From Pseudoduganella lutea (GTDB lineage Bacteria > Pseudomonadota > Gammaproteobacteria > Burkholderiales > Burkholderiaceae_D): a stretch of 64,000 nucleotides of DNA. Below the pieces are notes generated by a model. That model was not told where the DNA came from and made no database searches. It was given only the letters and a program-made list of their open reading frames with translations. Shown here piece after piece: positions 35,559-45,096 of this stretch. Location of the stretch: contig NZ_CP035913.1 of NCBI RefSeq assembly GCF_004209755.1, forward strand, positions 4,650,001 to 4,714,000. Reading direction: 5' to 3'. Position 1 is the stretch's first letter. Each line of letters starts with the position of its first letter. Both the position numbers and the translations under genes were made by a program.

Positions 35559-36704
35559 ATGGCCGGGGACATGGTCGTGGTGCGCAGGGAAGGCTTGTAC
35601 TGCGTGCCGGGAGATTTCTATATCGATCCGTGGCGGCCCGTCGACCGCGCGGTCATCACGCATGGTCATGGCGACCATGCGCGTGTGGGGCATGGCCACT
35701 ACCTGGCGGCGGCCCCCGGTGTCGGCATCCTCAGGTCGCGCCTGGGCGATATCACCGTGCAGGGCCTCGCCTACGGTGAAACCGTCGAGCACAATGGCGT
35801 GCGCATTTCGCTGCACCCGGCCGGCCACGTGCTGGGCTCCGCGCAGGTGCGCATGGAATGCGGCGGCGAAGTATGGGTCGCTTCCGGCGACTACAAGGTG
35901 GAAGCCGATGCCACGTGCGCCCCGTTCGAACCCTTGCGCTGCCATACCTTCATCACCGAATCCACGTTCGGCCTGCCGATCTACCGCTGGGAACCGCAAC
36001 AGCAAACCTTCGACGACATGAATGCCTGGTGGCGCCGCAACGCGGAGCAGGGCCGCGCCAGCCTGATGCTGAGCTATGCGTTCGGCAAGGCGCAGCGCAT
36101 CCTGTCCGGTCTCGATCCCACGATCGGTCCGATCGTCTGCCACGGCGCCGTCGAACCGCTGAACCGCGTGTACCGCGAAGCAGGGGTAGCGTTGCCGCCC
36201 ACGCGGATGGTGAGCGAGGTGGACAAGGCCGACCTGAAGAGCGCGATCATCATCGCGCCACCCTCGGCGGGCGGCTCGCCATGGGTGCGCCGTTTCGGCG
36301 ATTTCTCCGATGCGTTCGCCAGCGGCTGGATGCTGCTGCGTGGCGCGCGGCGGCGGCGTGGCGTCGACCGCGGCTTCGTGCTGTCCGACCATGCCGACTG
36401 GCCGGGACTGATGGCGGCGATCAAGGGCACCGGCGCGGAACGCGTCGTGGTCACGCACGGTTCGATTCCCATCATGGTGCGCTGGCTGTGCCAGAACGGC
36501 TACGACGCCAAGGGCTTCGACACGGAGTATGGGGACGACGAAGCCGAAGAGGCGGCGGCGGGCGAGGAAGGCGCGGCACCGGCGGCGGCACCGGAACCCC
36601 ATCCGGATGCGAAACGCTGGGTCGTGCCGGAAAAGGCCGATGCCGCCCGGGCCGCGGGCACCGGCGACCGGCCGGCAGGCATGGAGGAGGATGGCGATGC
36701 GTGA
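35559..36704 (+). CDS. Ligase-associated DNA exonuclease (metallo-beta-lactamase fold)
   Basis: This 381-residue protein of the MBL/beta-CASP group is the exonuclease of the ligase-associated DNA-repair cluster. The metal motif is ITHGHGDHARVGH (residues about 38-50). HPAGHVLGSAQV, SGDYKVE, FITESTFGLP and LSDHADWPGL follow, as in CPSF/Snm1-like nucleases. A Glu/Ala/Pro-rich tail of about 45 residues follows the catalytic part. Shine-Dalgarno AAGGAGG at 35545 fixes the start. The stop overlaps the ligase start by 8 bp, which gives tight coupling. Confidence 0.9.
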   Translation: MAGDMVVVRREGLYCVPGDFYIDPWRPVDRAVITHGHGDHARVGHGHYLAAAPGVGILRSRLGDITVQGLAYGETVEHNGVRISLHPAGHVLGSAQVRMECGGEVWVASGDYKVEADATCAPFEPLRCHTFITESTFGLPIYRWEPQQQTFDDMNAWWRRNAEQGRASLMLSYAFGKAQRILSGLDPTIGPIVCHGAVEPLNRVYREAGVALPPTRMVSEVDKADLKSAIIIAPPSAGGSPWVRRFGDFSDAFASGWMLLRGARRRRGVDRGFVLSDHADWPGLMAAIKGTGAERVVVTHGSIPIMVRWLCQNGYDAKGFDTEYGDDEAEEAAAGEEGAAPAAAPEPHPDAKRWVVPEKADAARAAGTGDRPAGMEEDGDA

Positions 36705-38343
36705 ATTCGCGCGCCTGTACGCGGAGCTGGACGAGACCACCGCCACCAACCGCAAGCTCGAAGCATTGAAAGCCTATTTCAGCAGCGCGGCACCGGAAAA
36801 CGCCGCGTGGGCCGTGTATTTCCTGGCCGGCGGCAAGCCGCGCCAGGCGATTCCCGTGAAACTGCTGCGGCAGTACGCCACCGAATACGCAATGCTTGAC
36901 GAATGGCTGTTCGACGAGAGCTACCACGCCGTGGGCGACCTGGCCGAAACGATCGCCCACATCCTGCCGGAACCGAAGCACCGCAGCGACGTGGGCCTGG
37001 CCGAATGGATCGAGCAGCGCATTGCCCCCTTGCGCGGCGCGGCACCGGAAACCATCCGCGCGGCGCTGTTCCAGTACTGGGACGAACTGGAAACGAGCGA
37101 GCGCTTCCTGCTCGTCAAGCTGATCGGCGGTGGTTTCCGGGTCGGGGTATCGAAACTGCTGGTGACGCGGGCCTTGTCCGGCATCGCGGCGGTGGACGCC
37201 AAGCTGATCGCGCAGCGGCTGATGGGCTGGACGGACGGCAGCGTGCGCCCCACGGCGAAAGGTTTCCTGCAACTGATCGCACAGGAATCGCCGGACGAGC
37301 ATGCGCAGCGTGGCGGCCAGCCTTATCCGTTCTTCCTGGCGCACCAGCTCAATGCCGACCCGGCCACGCTGGGTGACCTGGAAGACTGGCAGGTGGAATG
37401 GAAGTACGACGGCATGCGAGCGCAGGTCGTGCGCCGGGACGGCAGCTGGGTATGGTCGCGCGGCGAAGACCTGATCACCGAGCGCTTTCCGGAGCTGGCG
37501 GCACTGCCGCTGCCGGACGGCACGGTGGTCGATGGCGAAATCCTCGTCTGGCGGAACGGGGAAGGGGTGGCCGATGCGCCGGCGCCGTTCGCCGACCTGC
37601 AAAAGCGCATCGGCCGCAAGGCGCTGTCGCCGAAGTTCCTGACCGAATACCCGGCCGTGCTGGTGGCCTACGACCTGCTGGAGCGCGATGGCGTCGACCT
37701 GCGCAAGCTGCCGCAGTGCGAGCGCCGCACGCTGCTCGAACAACTGGTGGCGCAGATGGATTGCCCGCAACTGCGTATCTCGCCGCTCGTGAAGGCGGAC
37801 AGCTGGGAAGCGCTGGCGACGATCCGCGAAGAGACCCGCCTGCGCGGCGTGGAAGGCATGATGCTCAAGGCAAAGGATGCGCAGTATGGCGTGGGCCGCA
37901 CGAAGGACGTGGGCACGTGGTGGAAATGGAAGATCGACCCCTACAGCGTGGACGCGGTGCTGATCTACGCGCAGGCCGGCCACGGGCGCCGCGCCTCGCT
38001 GTACACGGATTACACGTTCGCCGTGTGGGACAGCGACGGCAACGGCGGCCGCCAGCTCGTGCCGTTCGCCAAGGCTTATTCGGGCCTGACCGATGCCGAG
38101 ATCACGCAGGTGGACAACGCCGTGCGCAAGACCACGATCGAGCGCTTCGGGCCCGTGCGCAGCGTGCGGCCGACGATGGTGTTCGAGATCGGCTTCGAAG
38201 GCATCCAGGCATCGCCCCGGCACAAGTCCGGCATCGCGGTGCGCTTTCCCCGCATCCTGCGGCGGCGCGACGACAAGGCCGTCGAGGAAGCCGATACCCT
38301 GGACATGCTGAAAGGCTTGCTGGCGGGAGCTTCCCGCGCATGA
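36697..38343 (+). CDS. ATP-dependent DNA ligase (ligase-associated repair cluster)
   Basis: This 548-residue ligase joins nicks using ATP. An N-terminal helical DNA-binding domain (residues 1-200) precedes the nucleotidyltransferase motif WKYDGMRAQ with the adenylated Lys K236. Then come the motifs [20 protein letters not shown] and WWKWKIDP, and an OB-fold domain from about residue 420. GGAGGA spaced 7 bp from ATG 36697 favours that start over ATG 36691. It is distinct from the housekeeping NAD ligase LigA. Order exonuclease-ligase-helicase-phosphoesterase matches the known cluster. Confidence 0.93.
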   Translation: MREFARLYAELDETTATNRKLEALKAYFSSAAPENAAWAVYFLAGGKPRQAIPVKLLRQYATEYAMLDEWLFDESYHAVGDLAETIAHILPEPKHRSDVGLAEWIEQRIAPLRGAAPETIRAALFQYWDELETSERFLLVKLIGGGFRVGVSKLLVTRALSGIAAVDAKLIAQRLMGWTDGSVRPTAKGFLQLIAQESPDEHAQRGGQPYPFFLAHQLNADPATLGDLEDWQVEWKYDGMRAQVVRRDGSWVWSRGEDLITERFPELAALPLPDGTVVDGEILVWRNGEGVADAPAPFADLQKRIGRKALSPKFLTEYPAVLVAYDLLERDGVDLRKLPQCERRTLLEQLVAQMDCPQLRISPLVKADSWEALATIREETRLRGVEGMMLKAKDAQYGVGRTKDVGTWWKWKIDPYSVDAVLIYAQAGHGRRASLYTDYTFAVWDSDGNGGRQLVPFAKAYSGLTDAEITQVDNAVRKTTIERFGPVRSVRPTMVFEIGFEGIQASPRHKSGIAVRFPRILRRRDDKAVEEADTLDMLKGLLAGASRA

Positions 38344-40799
38344 CCGCGGTCGACGACTGGTTCGCTGCCCGCGGCTGGACGGTCTTCCCGTTCCAGCGCG
38401 ACGTGTGGCATGCCGCCCTGGCCGGCGAGTCGGGCATGCTGCATGCCACCACGGGGTCCGGCAAGACGTATGCCGTGTGGTTTGCCGCGCTGCTGCGGGC
38501 CGTGGCGGCGCCGCCACGGCGCAAGGCCGGGCTGCGTGTGCTCTGGCTGACGCCGATGCGGGCGCTCGCCGCCGATACGCTGCGCGCCCTGTCCGACTCG
38601 GCGGCGGATCTGATGCCGGGCTGGACCATCGATGCCCGCACGGGCGACACTTCTTCGGCCGCGCGTGCAAGGCAGGCGAAGCGCTTGCCCGAAGCCCTGG
38701 TGACGACGCCGGAAAGCCTGTCGCTGATGCTGTCGAAGGCCGATGCGCAGGAGCAGTTCTCGCTGCTCGACATGGTGATCGTCGACGAATGGCACGAACT
38801 GATGGGCAACAAGCGGGGCGTGCAGGCGCAGCTGGCGCTGGCGCGGCTGCGCAACTGGAACCCGGGCCTCGTGGTGTGGGGCCTGTCCGCCACGCTGGGC
38901 AACCTGCAGCGGGCACAGGAAGTGCTGCTGGGGCCGGACCGCAGTGGCGTCCCCCCTGGTACGGTCGTCGAAGGCGACCTGCGCAAGGAGATCGTCGTCG
39001 ACACGCTGATCCCGGCCAACCCGTCGCGCTTTCCGTGGGCGGGCCACCTGGGGATCCAGATGCTGAAGCCGGTCATCGCCGAGATCGAGCGGCATGCGAC
39101 CACGCTGGTGTTCTGCAATACCCGTTCGCAGGCCGAGCTGTGGTACCAGAACATGCTGGAGGAGCGGCCGGACTGGGCCGGGCTGATCGCGCTGCACCAC
39201 GGCTCGCTGGACAGGGAAGTGCGCGACTGGGTCGAGCTGGGGCTCAAGAAGGGGCAGCTGAAGGCGGTGGTGTGCACGTCCAGCCTGGATCTGGGCGTCG
39301 ACTTCCTGCCGGTCGAGCGGGTGCTGCAGATCGGCAGCGCGAAAGGCGTCGCCCGGTTGCTGCAGCGGGCCGGGCGCTCCGGCCACGCGCCGGGCCGCGT
39401 GTCGCGGGTGACGCTGGTGCCCACGCAAAGCCTGGAGCTGCTGGAAGCGGCGGCCGCGATCCAGGCCGTGAAGGACCGCGACATCGAATCGCGCCAGGTG
39501 CCCGACAAGCCGCTCGACGTGCTCGTGCAGCACCTGGTCACGGTGGCGCTGGGCGGCGGTTTCACGTCCGCGGCGCTGTATGACGAGGTGCGCACGGCGT
39601 GGTCCTACCGCGAGCTGACGCCGGAAGAGTGGCAGTGGGCGCTCGATTTCGTCGCGCGCGGCGGCCAGAGCCTGACCGTGTACCCGGAATACCGGCGCGT
39701 GCTGCCGGACGAGGCGGGCGTCTACCGCGTGCCGGACGCGGCGATCGGGCGGCGCCACCGCATGGGCATTGGCACCATCGTGTCCGAGGCGATGATCCAG
39801 GTGAAGTTCCAGAGCGGCGGGCGGATCGGCACGGTGGAAGAAGGCTTCATCGCGCGGCTGAACAAGGGCGACCATTTCCTGTTCGGCGGGCGCATCCTGG
39901 AATTCATGCGCGTGCACGAAATGACGGCCTACGTGAAGCGCGCCACCGGCGCCAAGGGCGCCGTGCCCCGCTGGCAGGGCGGCAAGATGCCGATGTCGTC
40001 CGAGCTGGCGCACGCGGCGCTGGAACAGATGCGGCTGGCCACCGAGGGCATCTTCCGTGGCCCGGAAATGGAAGCCGTGCGCCCGCTGCTCGAGATCCAG
40101 GCGCGCTGGTCGGCGTTGCCGACGCCGCAGCGCACCGTCATCGAAAGCGTGCACAGCCGCGAGGGGCACCACCTGTTCATGTACCCGTTCGCAGGGCGCT
40201 CGGTCCATATCGGGCTCGCGTCGCTGCTGTCGTGGCGCATGGGGCGGATGCGGCCCGCCACGTTCTCGATTGCCGTCAACGATTACGGCTTTGAATTGCT
40301 GGCGCCGGAAGACGTGCCGTGGGCGGACGTGTTTGCCGCTGACGCAGGGCGCGACGTGGGACTGTTTGCGACGGACGGGTTGCTGGAAGACGTGATCGCC
40401 AGCCTGAACGCCACGGAACTGTCGCAGCGGCGCTTTCGCGAAATCGCCCGCATCGCCGGGCTGATCTTCCAGGGCTACCCGGGTCAGCCGAAAAGCAACC
40501 GGCAGCTGCAGGCATCGTCGTCGCTGTTCTTCGAGGTATTCCGCAAGCATGACGCCGGCAACCTGCTGCTGACGCAGGCACAGCGTGAAGTGCTGGAACA
40601 GGAACTGGAACTGAAGCGGCTGCGCGCCACGCTGGAAGAACTGCAGGCCCGCGCCGTCAGCTTCCACGAAACAAAGCGGGCCACGCCATTCGGCTTTGCC
40701 CTGATGGTGGAGCGGTTCCGCGAAAAACTCAGTACGGAAAAGCTCTCCGACCGCGTGGCGCGCGTCCTGCGCGAGCTGGAGAAGGCGGCGGGGCCATGA
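38340..40799 (+). CDS. Lhr-type DEXH helicase (ligase-associated)
   Basis: This 819-residue SF2 helicase matches the Lhr core. The Q-like start [13 protein letters not shown] precedes Walker [12 protein letters not shown] (residues about 37-47), [19 protein letters not shown], the box [28 protein letters not shown] and LQRAGRSGH. The winged-helix and Lhr-specific C-terminal domains follow. Lhr core enzymes unwind RNA:DNA and DNA duplexes. The gene overlaps both neighbours by ATGA, so all four genes of the cluster are translationally linked. Confidence 0.92.
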   Translation: MTAVDDWFAARGWTVFPFQRDVWHAALAGESGMLHATTGSGKTYAVWFAALLRAVAAPPRRKAGLRVLWLTPMRALAADTLRALSDSAADLMPGWTIDARTGDTSSAARARQAKRLPEALVTTPESLSLMLSKADAQEQFSLLDMVIVDEWHELMGNKRGVQAQLALARLRNWNPGLVVWGLSATLGNLQRAQEVLLGPDRSGVPPGTVVEGDLRKEIVVDTLIPANPSRFPWAGHLGIQMLKPVIAEIERHATTLVFCNTRSQAELWYQNMLEERPDWAGLIALHHGSLDREVRDWVELGLKKGQLKAVVCTSSLDLGVDFLPVERVLQIGSAKGVARLLQRAGRSGHAPGRVSRVTLVPTQSLELLEAAAAIQAVKDRDIESRQVPDKPLDVLVQHLVTVALGGGFTSAALYDEVRTAWSYRELTPEEWQWALDFVARGGQSLTVYPEYRRVLPDEAGVYRVPDAAIGRRHRMGIGTIVSEAMIQVKFQSGGRIGTVEEGFIARLNKGDHFLFGGRILEFMRVHEMTAYVKRATGAKGAVPRWQGGKMPMSSELAHAALEQMRLATEGIFRGPEMEAVRPLLEIQARWSALPTPQRTVIESVHSREGHHLFMYPFAGRSVHIGLASLLSWRMGRMRPATFSIAVNDYGFELLAPEDVPWADVFAADAGRDVGLFATDGLLEDVIASLNATELSQRRFREIARIAGLIFQGYPGQPKSNRQLQASSSLFFEVFRKHDAGNLLLTQAQREVLEQELELKRLRATLEELQARAVSFHETKRATPFGFALMVERFREKLSTEKLSDRVARVLRELEKAAGP

Positions 40800-41494
40800 G
40801 CGCCACGCCGGGCAATGGCGGCGGGGCGGGGGGCGGCATGGCCATCGAACTGGCCGGCGAAACCGTGCTGCTGCTGCCGGAAAAGGCGCTGATCTGGCCG
40901 CGGGCGCGGATGCTGGTGGTGGCCGACATCCATTTCGGCAAGGCGGCCTCGTTCCGCGCGCTGGGCGTGCCGGTGCCGCGCGGGACGACCAGCGAGAACC
41001 TGGCGGGCCTGGATGCGCTGCTGGCGGCGCACGATATCGGCCACATCCTGTTCCTGGGCGATTTTCTGCATGCGAAGGCCGCCCACGCCAGCGCCACGCT
41101 GCAGGCGATGCTGGCCTGGCGCGCGCGCCATCCGGCACTCGCGCTGACGCTGGTGCGCGGCAACCACGATCGGCATGCCGGCGATCCGTCGCGCCTGCTG
41201 CGCATCGACCTGGTCGACGAACCGCACCGGATCGGGCCGTTCGCGTTCTGCCACCACCCCGACTTGCCGGCGGAGCAGGTGGGCGATGGCTATGTGCTGG
41301 CCGGTCACGTGCATCCGGTCTACCGGCTGGCGGGGCGGCGCGATGCGTTGCGCCTGCCCTGTTTCGTCGTGGGCCGGCAGGGCGCGATGCTGCCTTCGTT
41401 CGGCGCCTTCACCGGCGGGCATGCCGTGGAACCGGGGCCGGGCGACCGGTTTTACCTGGTGGCGGATGATCAAATCTTCCCGATAAGTCCTTAG
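40796..41494 (+). CDS. pdeM: Ligase-associated metallophosphoesterase PdeM
   Basis: This 232-residue calcineurin-like phosphoesterase completes the ligase-associated cluster. The metal motifs are [37 protein letters not shown] and GHVHP. Relatives are manganese-dependent DNA phosphodiesterases/endonucleases. The start overlaps the helicase stop by 4 bp. There is no signal peptide. The conserved stress-type element at 41504 follows immediately and belongs to the next operon. Confidence 0.9.
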   Translation: MSATPGNGGGAGGGMAIELAGETVLLLPEKALIWPRARMLVVADIHFGKAASFRALGVPVPRGTTSENLAGLDALLAAHDIGHILFLGDFLHAKAAHASATLQAMLAWRARHPALALTLVRGNHDRHAGDPSRLLRIDLVDEPHRIGPFAFCHHPDLPAEQVGDGYVLAGHVHPVYRLAGRRDALRLPCFVVGRQGAMLPSFGAFTGGHAVEPGPGDRFYLVADDQIFPISP

Positions 41495-41503
41495 TAGGCG
41501 TTG

Positions 41504-41546
41504 TCCTACATCCAGACATGTAGCCGTCCTATATTTGCTGTTCAGT
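41504..41546 (+). promoter_or_regulatory. Conserved regulatory element upstream of the KGG gene (copy 2)
   Basis: TCCTACATcCAGA, GTCCTAT and GCTGtTCAGT start at 41504, 41526 and 41537, with the same 22- and 11-bp spacing as the copy before recQ at 33613. CTACATCCAGACATGTAG within it is also an inverted repeat. It lies about 145 bp before the stress gene. Confidence 0.6.
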
Positions 41547-41688
41547 GCTTCCACTACCATGAAGTCTCCTGTTGCCCGAACGTTATTACAAAGATCGTCG
41601 CTGGTCGGTATCCCGCTCGGGCACCGGGATCCCTCCTCACTGCACCCACGTCACCGTTCCCCAATGCGTCACTTCAGGAGAGACCACC

Positions 41689-42006
41689 ATGGCTTCAAAT
41701 CAGGGTAACAATCGAGGCACTCGACAAGGCGAAGGACAAGGAAACAAGCAGAGCACCACCCGCAACCGCGGCTTCGCATCGATGGACCCGCAGCGGCAGC
41801 GTGAAATCGCTTCCGAAGGTGGTCGCGCAGCGCATGCCAAGGGCACAGCACACGAGTTCACCTCGGAAGAAGCGCGCCGCGCCGGCGCCATGAGCCATAA
41901 GAACGGCAACCGCCAGAGCGCCTCGCGCGCCAATGCCACCAGCGACAGCGACCAGGGCAACCAGGTCGGCCAGTCCGACAGCCGCGGCGAAAACCGCCAG
42001 GGCTGA
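41689..42006 (+). CDS. KGG-motif general stress protein
   Basis: This 105-residue very hydrophilic protein has a disordered Gly/Asn/Gln-rich start, then the con-10/KGG-type block GFASMDPQRQREIASEGGRAAHAKG and TAHEFTSEEARRAGAMSHKN (residues about 29-72). The tail is disordered. Such proteins are induced in stationary phase, desiccation or acid. CAGGAGAG precedes the ATG; an in-frame upstream start at 41572 lacks support. It forms a small operon with the next gene, with a terminator at 42308. Confidence 0.85.
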   Translation: MASNQGNNRGTRQGEGQGNKQSTTRNRGFASMDPQRQREIASEGGRAAHAKGTAHEFTSEEARRAGAMSHKNGNRQSASRANATSDSDQGNQVGQSDSRGENRQG

Positions 42007-42047
42007 TAACGCAACAGCAGGGTACTTACAGGCACGGGAGAAATTGC

Positions 42048-42305
42048 ATGACTCCACCTGACAATTCCCGCAAAAACAACAATAGTGAAGATACGTTCGT
42101 TCTGGTAGATACCGAACATCCGGGCATCGGCAATGTCGACGTGCCCGAGACGGAAGTACGCCGCCTGGACAAGCCTATCCCCGGCAACCGCCAAGGAGCG
42201 GATCCGGGTTCACGCCAAAGCGGCGACCATTCGTCCCGACAGGGCGGTGAACCCCCGGGCACCGAAGGCGGTGCCCCTGGGCCGGAAGCCAGTTCCGGTG
42301 TATGA
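42048..42305 (+). CDS. Small disordered hypothetical protein, stress operon
   Basis: This 85-residue protein contains TFVLVDTEHPGIGNVDVPETEVRR and then a Gly/Arg/Gln/Ser/Pro-rich tail. I recognise no family. GGGAG before the ATG, the 41-bp distance to the KGG gene, the absence of a promoter between, and a terminator directly after support a real, co-transcribed gene. It is probably an intrinsically disordered stress protein like its neighbour. Confidence 0.65.
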   Translation: MTPPDNSRKNNNSEDTFVLVDTEHPGIGNVDVPETEVRRLDKPIPGNRQGADPGSRQSGDHSSRQGGEPPGTEGGAPGPEASSGV

Positions 42306-42307
42306 CG

Positions 42308-42335
42308 ACACCCCGGCCACGAGCCGGGGTTTTTG
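42308..42335 (+). terminator. Rho-independent terminator of the KGG operon
   Basis: CCCCGGC (42311-42317) pairs with GCCGGGG (42323-42329) across CACGA and is followed by TTTTT. It starts 6 bp past the stop of the preceding gene. Confidence 0.9.
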
Positions 42336-42352
42336 TTGGCTGAGCAAATGCC

Positions 42353-42850
42353 TCAATGGCCCAGTTCGCGGTGCTCCCCCACGTTCTTGGGCGGCTTGCC
42401 GGTAATGGCGGCCTTGGCCATGGCAAACAGCGTGACCATCTTGCTGTTGGCGGTATCCCAGTATTCGGCAGCCTGCACGCTGACGCGCAGCAGGGCCAGG
42501 TGCGGATCATCGAGGCCTTGGGGGAACCAGGCCTTGACCATCGGGTTCCACAGTTCTTCGGCCTTTGCGCGATCGCGCAGCAACTCGGCACGGCCCGAGA
42601 CCGACACATACAGGTGATCGTCGACGTCAGCGAACGACACATTGACCGACGGGTTGTCCAGCAGTTCATGCGTGAACGCTTCCTGGTCCGATACAAAGAA
42701 CCACACGTTGCCAGCGTCGTCGAGCTGCTGCACCGTCATTGGGCGGCTTGTCAGCACGCCGCTCGCATCCTGCGTGGTAAACATGCCGAACTTTACATCC
42801 TTGATACGGTCGCGCAAATCGTGCAGTTCTTCGGTGGTGAACGTGGTCAT
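42353..42850 (-). CDS. General stress protein, pyridoxamine-5'-phosphate oxidase-like fold
   Basis: This 165-residue split-barrel flavin-binding-type protein resembles the general stress protein 26 group. It shows FGMFTTQDASGVLTSRPMTVQ, VWFFVSDQEAF, VSFADVDDHLYVSVSGRAEL and AEYWDTANSKMV. It is unlikely to be true PdxH; it probably binds FMN/FAD. GGAGCATCATG gives a close Shine-Dalgarno. It is convergent with the KGG operon, and a palindrome at 42913-42928 lies upstream. Confidence 0.87.
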   Translation of the reverse strand: MTTFTTEELHDLRDRIKDVKFGMFTTQDASGVLTSRPMTVQQLDDAGNVWFFVSDQEAFTHELLDNPSVNVSFADVDDHLYVSVSGRAELLRDRAKAEELWNPMVKAWFPQGLDDPHLALLRVSVQAAEYWDTANSKMVTLFAMAKAAITGKPPKNVGEHRELGH

Positions 42851-42912
42851 GATGCTCCTTTCAAGTTTGTCCTGTACAAGGAACCAGCATAAGCCCGTAT
42901 GACCGAGGCATC

Positions 42913-42928
42913 TGTACGCTGCCGTACA
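42913..42928 (-). promoter_or_regulatory. Palindrome TGTACG-CTGC-CGTACA
   Basis: This perfect 6-bp inverted repeat with a 4-bp spacer is 63-78 bp upstream of the minus-strand stress gene start, a normal operator position. The regulator is unknown. Confidence 0.4.
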
Positions 42929-42988
42929 TGACAGTTTGATCGGAGATTTGTTTCGTTTGTAACAGCTGAGTCGCTACACATTGACGCT

Positions 42989-43007
42989 TCAAATGATAAT
43001 CATTATC
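42989..43007 (+). promoter_or_regulatory. Fur box of the PepSY-ApbE redox operon
   Basis: TCAAATGATAATCATTATC matches the Fur consensus at 16 of 19 positions, including the complete AATGATAATCATTATC core. It is the best Fur site in the window and lies 52 bp before the first gene of the operon. It strongly suggests induction by iron limitation. Confidence 0.88.
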
Positions 43008-43058
43008 ATCTACTGATTACTACAAGAACATACATACTAAAAACGTCGGCGGGGAAAA

Positions 43059-43727
43059 GTGAGCAACACGAAAGAAGCGCAGGCCGATGCATTGCAGGCC
43101 ACGGCGAAAAACGCCAGCCGGGCTGTCTGGCTGAAGCAGCTGCACCAGTGGCACTGGATTTCTTCCGCACTGTGCCTGCTGGGCATGTTCCTCTTCAGCA
43201 TTACCGGCATCACGCTGAACCACGCTGCGCAGATCGAGGCAAAGCCCACGGTCGTGCGCAAGCAGGCCGAGGCGCCCGCCGCGCTGGTTGCGCAATTGAA
43301 GGCCCTCGGTGAAGAACGCGACGGCGAGAAGGCGCCGCTGCCGGACGCCGCCGAACGGTGGCTGCTCGATACATGGTCGGTGAAGGCCGGGGGACGCGAG
43401 GCCGAGTGGTCGGTCGACGAAGTGTACCTGCCCATGCCGAAGGCCGGCGGCGATGCGTGGGTGCGCATCGGTTTCGAGGATGGCGCGGCCGAGTTTGAAA
43501 ATACCGACCGTGGCTGGATTTCCTGGCTGAACGATGTCCACAAGGGTCGCAACACGGGCACGGCGTGGAACTGGTTCATCGATATCTTTGCCGTCGTGTG
43601 CCTGGTGTTCTGCATTACCGGATTCCTGATCCTGAAATTCCACGCGGCCAACCGGCCCTCCACCTGGCCAGTCATCGGGCTGGGGATGCTGATTCCGATC
43701 GTGATTGCTCTGTTGTTCATCCATTAA
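43059..43727 (+). CDS. PepSY-associated transmembrane protein
   Basis: This 222-residue inner-membrane protein has two main hydrophobic helices (about residues 32-52 and 172-192) and a short hydrophobic C-terminal helix (about 203-222), separated by a periplasmic PepSY-like domain. Histidines lie at the membrane borders (LHQWHW, TLNHA, NDVHKG, LKFHAAN), as in PepSY proteins that hold b-type heme and serve as ferric reductases; heme binding is inference. It starts with GTG behind GGGGAAAA. It is the first gene of a tightly packed operon with DUF2271, DUF4198, ApbE and a flavodoxin-reductase, preceded by a strong Fur box. Confidence 0.85.
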   Translation: MSNTKEAQADALQATAKNASRAVWLKQLHQWHWISSALCLLGMFLFSITGITLNHAAQIEAKPTVVRKQAEAPAALVAQLKALGEERDGEKAPLPDAAERWLLDTWSVKAGGREAEWSVDEVYLPMPKAGGDAWVRIGFEDGAAEFENTDRGWISWLNDVHKGRNTGTAWNWFIDIFAVVCLVFCITGFLILKFHAANRPSTWPVIGLGMLIPIVIALLFIH

Positions 43728-43742
43728 TAAAAAAGGCATACC

Positions 43743-44258
43743 ATGAAATTACGCTACTCCATCGCGCTCGGCATTCCGCTGGTCAGTGCGCAGGCGATGG
43801 CGGCCGACCTGGCCCTGAAACTCGATATCCCGCAACTGAACGTGGCCGAGTACCACAAACCGTACATTGCCGCGTGGCTGGAAAACGCGGACCAGAAGGT
43901 GGTGACGAACCTGGCGGTGCTGTATGACGTGAAGAAAAAGGACAAGGCCGGCGAGAAGTGGCTGAAGGACATGCGCCAGTGGTGGCGCAAGACCGGCCGC
44001 GACCTGGCCATGCCGGTCGACGGCGTGTCCGGCGCGACCCGCGCACCGGGCGAGCACACGCTGACGTTCCCTGGCGCCAAGGATGCGCTGGCCAAGCTGC
44101 CGGCCGGCGAGTACACGGTGGTCGTCGAAGCTTCCCGCGAAGCGGGCGGCCGCGAACTGGTGAAGGTGCCGGTGGCATGGCCGCCGAAGGGTGCCAAGGA
44201 GTTCGCCGCGAAAGGCAAGGAAGAACTCGGTAATGTCGTCGTCCAGCTCAAGCCATAA
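43743..44258 (+). CDS. Exported DUF2271 protein with flavinylation motif
   Basis: This 171-residue protein has a signal peptide (YSIALGIPLVSAQAMA, cleavage near residue 20) and a DUF2271 domain. Residues 93-99 read DGVSGAT, which matches the ApbE recognition signature (Dxx[S/T]GAT) in which FMN is joined to the last Thr, here T99. With an ApbE gene two places downstream, it is a strong candidate for a covalently flavinylated periplasmic electron carrier. It follows the PepSY gene by 15 bp and precedes DUF4198 by 7 bp. Confidence 0.87.
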   Translation: MKLRYSIALGIPLVSAQAMAADLALKLDIPQLNVAEYHKPYIAAWLENADQKVVTNLAVLYDVKKKDKAGEKWLKDMRQWWRKTGRDLAMPVDGVSGATRAPGEHTLTFPGAKDALAKLPAGEYTVVVEASREAGGRELVKVPVAWPPKGAKEFAAKGKEELGNVVVQLKP

Positions 44259-44265
44259 GGAAAAC

Positions 44266-45096
44266 ATGATGCGTATTCAAAAAACCGTGATCGCGCTGGC
44301 ACTGGCCGGCGCCGCGTTTGGCGCCCAGGCGCACAAGCCATGGGTGCTGCCGTCGTCGACGTTCGTCGAGAACGACCGGGAAGCGTGGGTCACCGTCGAT
44401 GCCGCCATCTCGGAAGGCCTGTTCGACATCGACCACGTGCCCCTGAAGCTCGACGGCCTGACGATCATCGGCCCAGACGGCGCCACGCTGGAGCCGCAGA
44501 ACGTGGCCAACGGCAAGCTGCGCAATTCGTTCGACGTGAAGATGGCGAAGAACGGCACCTACAAGATCGCCCTGGTGAACCAGAACGTGTTCGCCAGCTA
44601 CAAGGTCAACGGCGAGATGAAGCGCTGGCGCGGCCTGGAAGCGAACATGGCGAAGGAAGTGCCGGCCGATGCCCAGGAACTGAAAGTGACGCGCACCAGC
44701 AGCCGCATCGAAACGTTCGTTACGGCCAACGAGCCGAGCGACGGCGTGCTGAAACCGACCGGCAGCGGCCTGGAACTGGTGCCGGTGACGAACCCGACCG
44801 AGCTGCGCGCCGGCGAGAAAGCCACGTGGCGCTTCCTGCTGGACGGCAAGCCCGCAGCGAACCTGCCCTTCAGCCTGATCCCGGGTGGCGTACGCTATCG
44901 CGGCACGCTGAACGAAGTGCGCTTCAATACCGATGCCAAGGGCGAGATCACCTTCAAGATTCCGGCCGCCGGCATGTACGTGGCGACGGCCAGCTGGCCG
45001 GCACCGCAGGCGCAGGGTAGCCAGGGCGGGCAACAGCAACAGCCGCCGGCGCGTCGCGTGACGTATTCGGGCACGGTGGAAGTGCTGCCCGAGTAA
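44266..45096 (+). CDS. Exported DUF4198 protein
   Basis: This 276-residue protein has a signal peptide (MRIQKTVIALALAGAAFGAQA) and the DUF4198 opening HKPWVLPSSTF. The rest looks like two Ig-like beta domains (VTVDAAISEGLFDIDHVPL; GEITFKIPAAGMYVATASW). A Gln/Gly/Pro-rich loop sits near the C-terminus. DUF4198 proteins are often encoded beside metal-uptake genes and may bind metal or ligand at the cell surface or in the periplasm. ATG 44266 and ATG 44269 are both possible. Its stop overlaps the ApbE start by one base. Confidence 0.85.
   Translation: MMRIQKTVIALALAGAAFGAQAHKPWVLPSSTFVENDREAWVTVDAAISEGLFDIDHVPLKLDGLTIIGPDGATLEPQNVANGKLRNSFDVKMAKNGTYKIALVNQNVFASYKVNGEMKRWRGLEANMAKEVPADAQELKVTRTSSRIETFVTANEPSDGVLKPTGSGLELVPVTNPTELRAGEKATWRFLLDGKPAANLPFSLIPGGVRYRGTLNEVRFNTDAKGEITFKIPAAGMYVATASWPAPQAQGSQGGQQQQPPARRVTYSGTVEVLPE

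Noticed and set aside
38076..41138. A 1020-codon minus-strand frame opposite the Lhr-type helicase
   Set aside because: It is a shadow of the helicase and ligase coding frames; no domain is visible in the translation.
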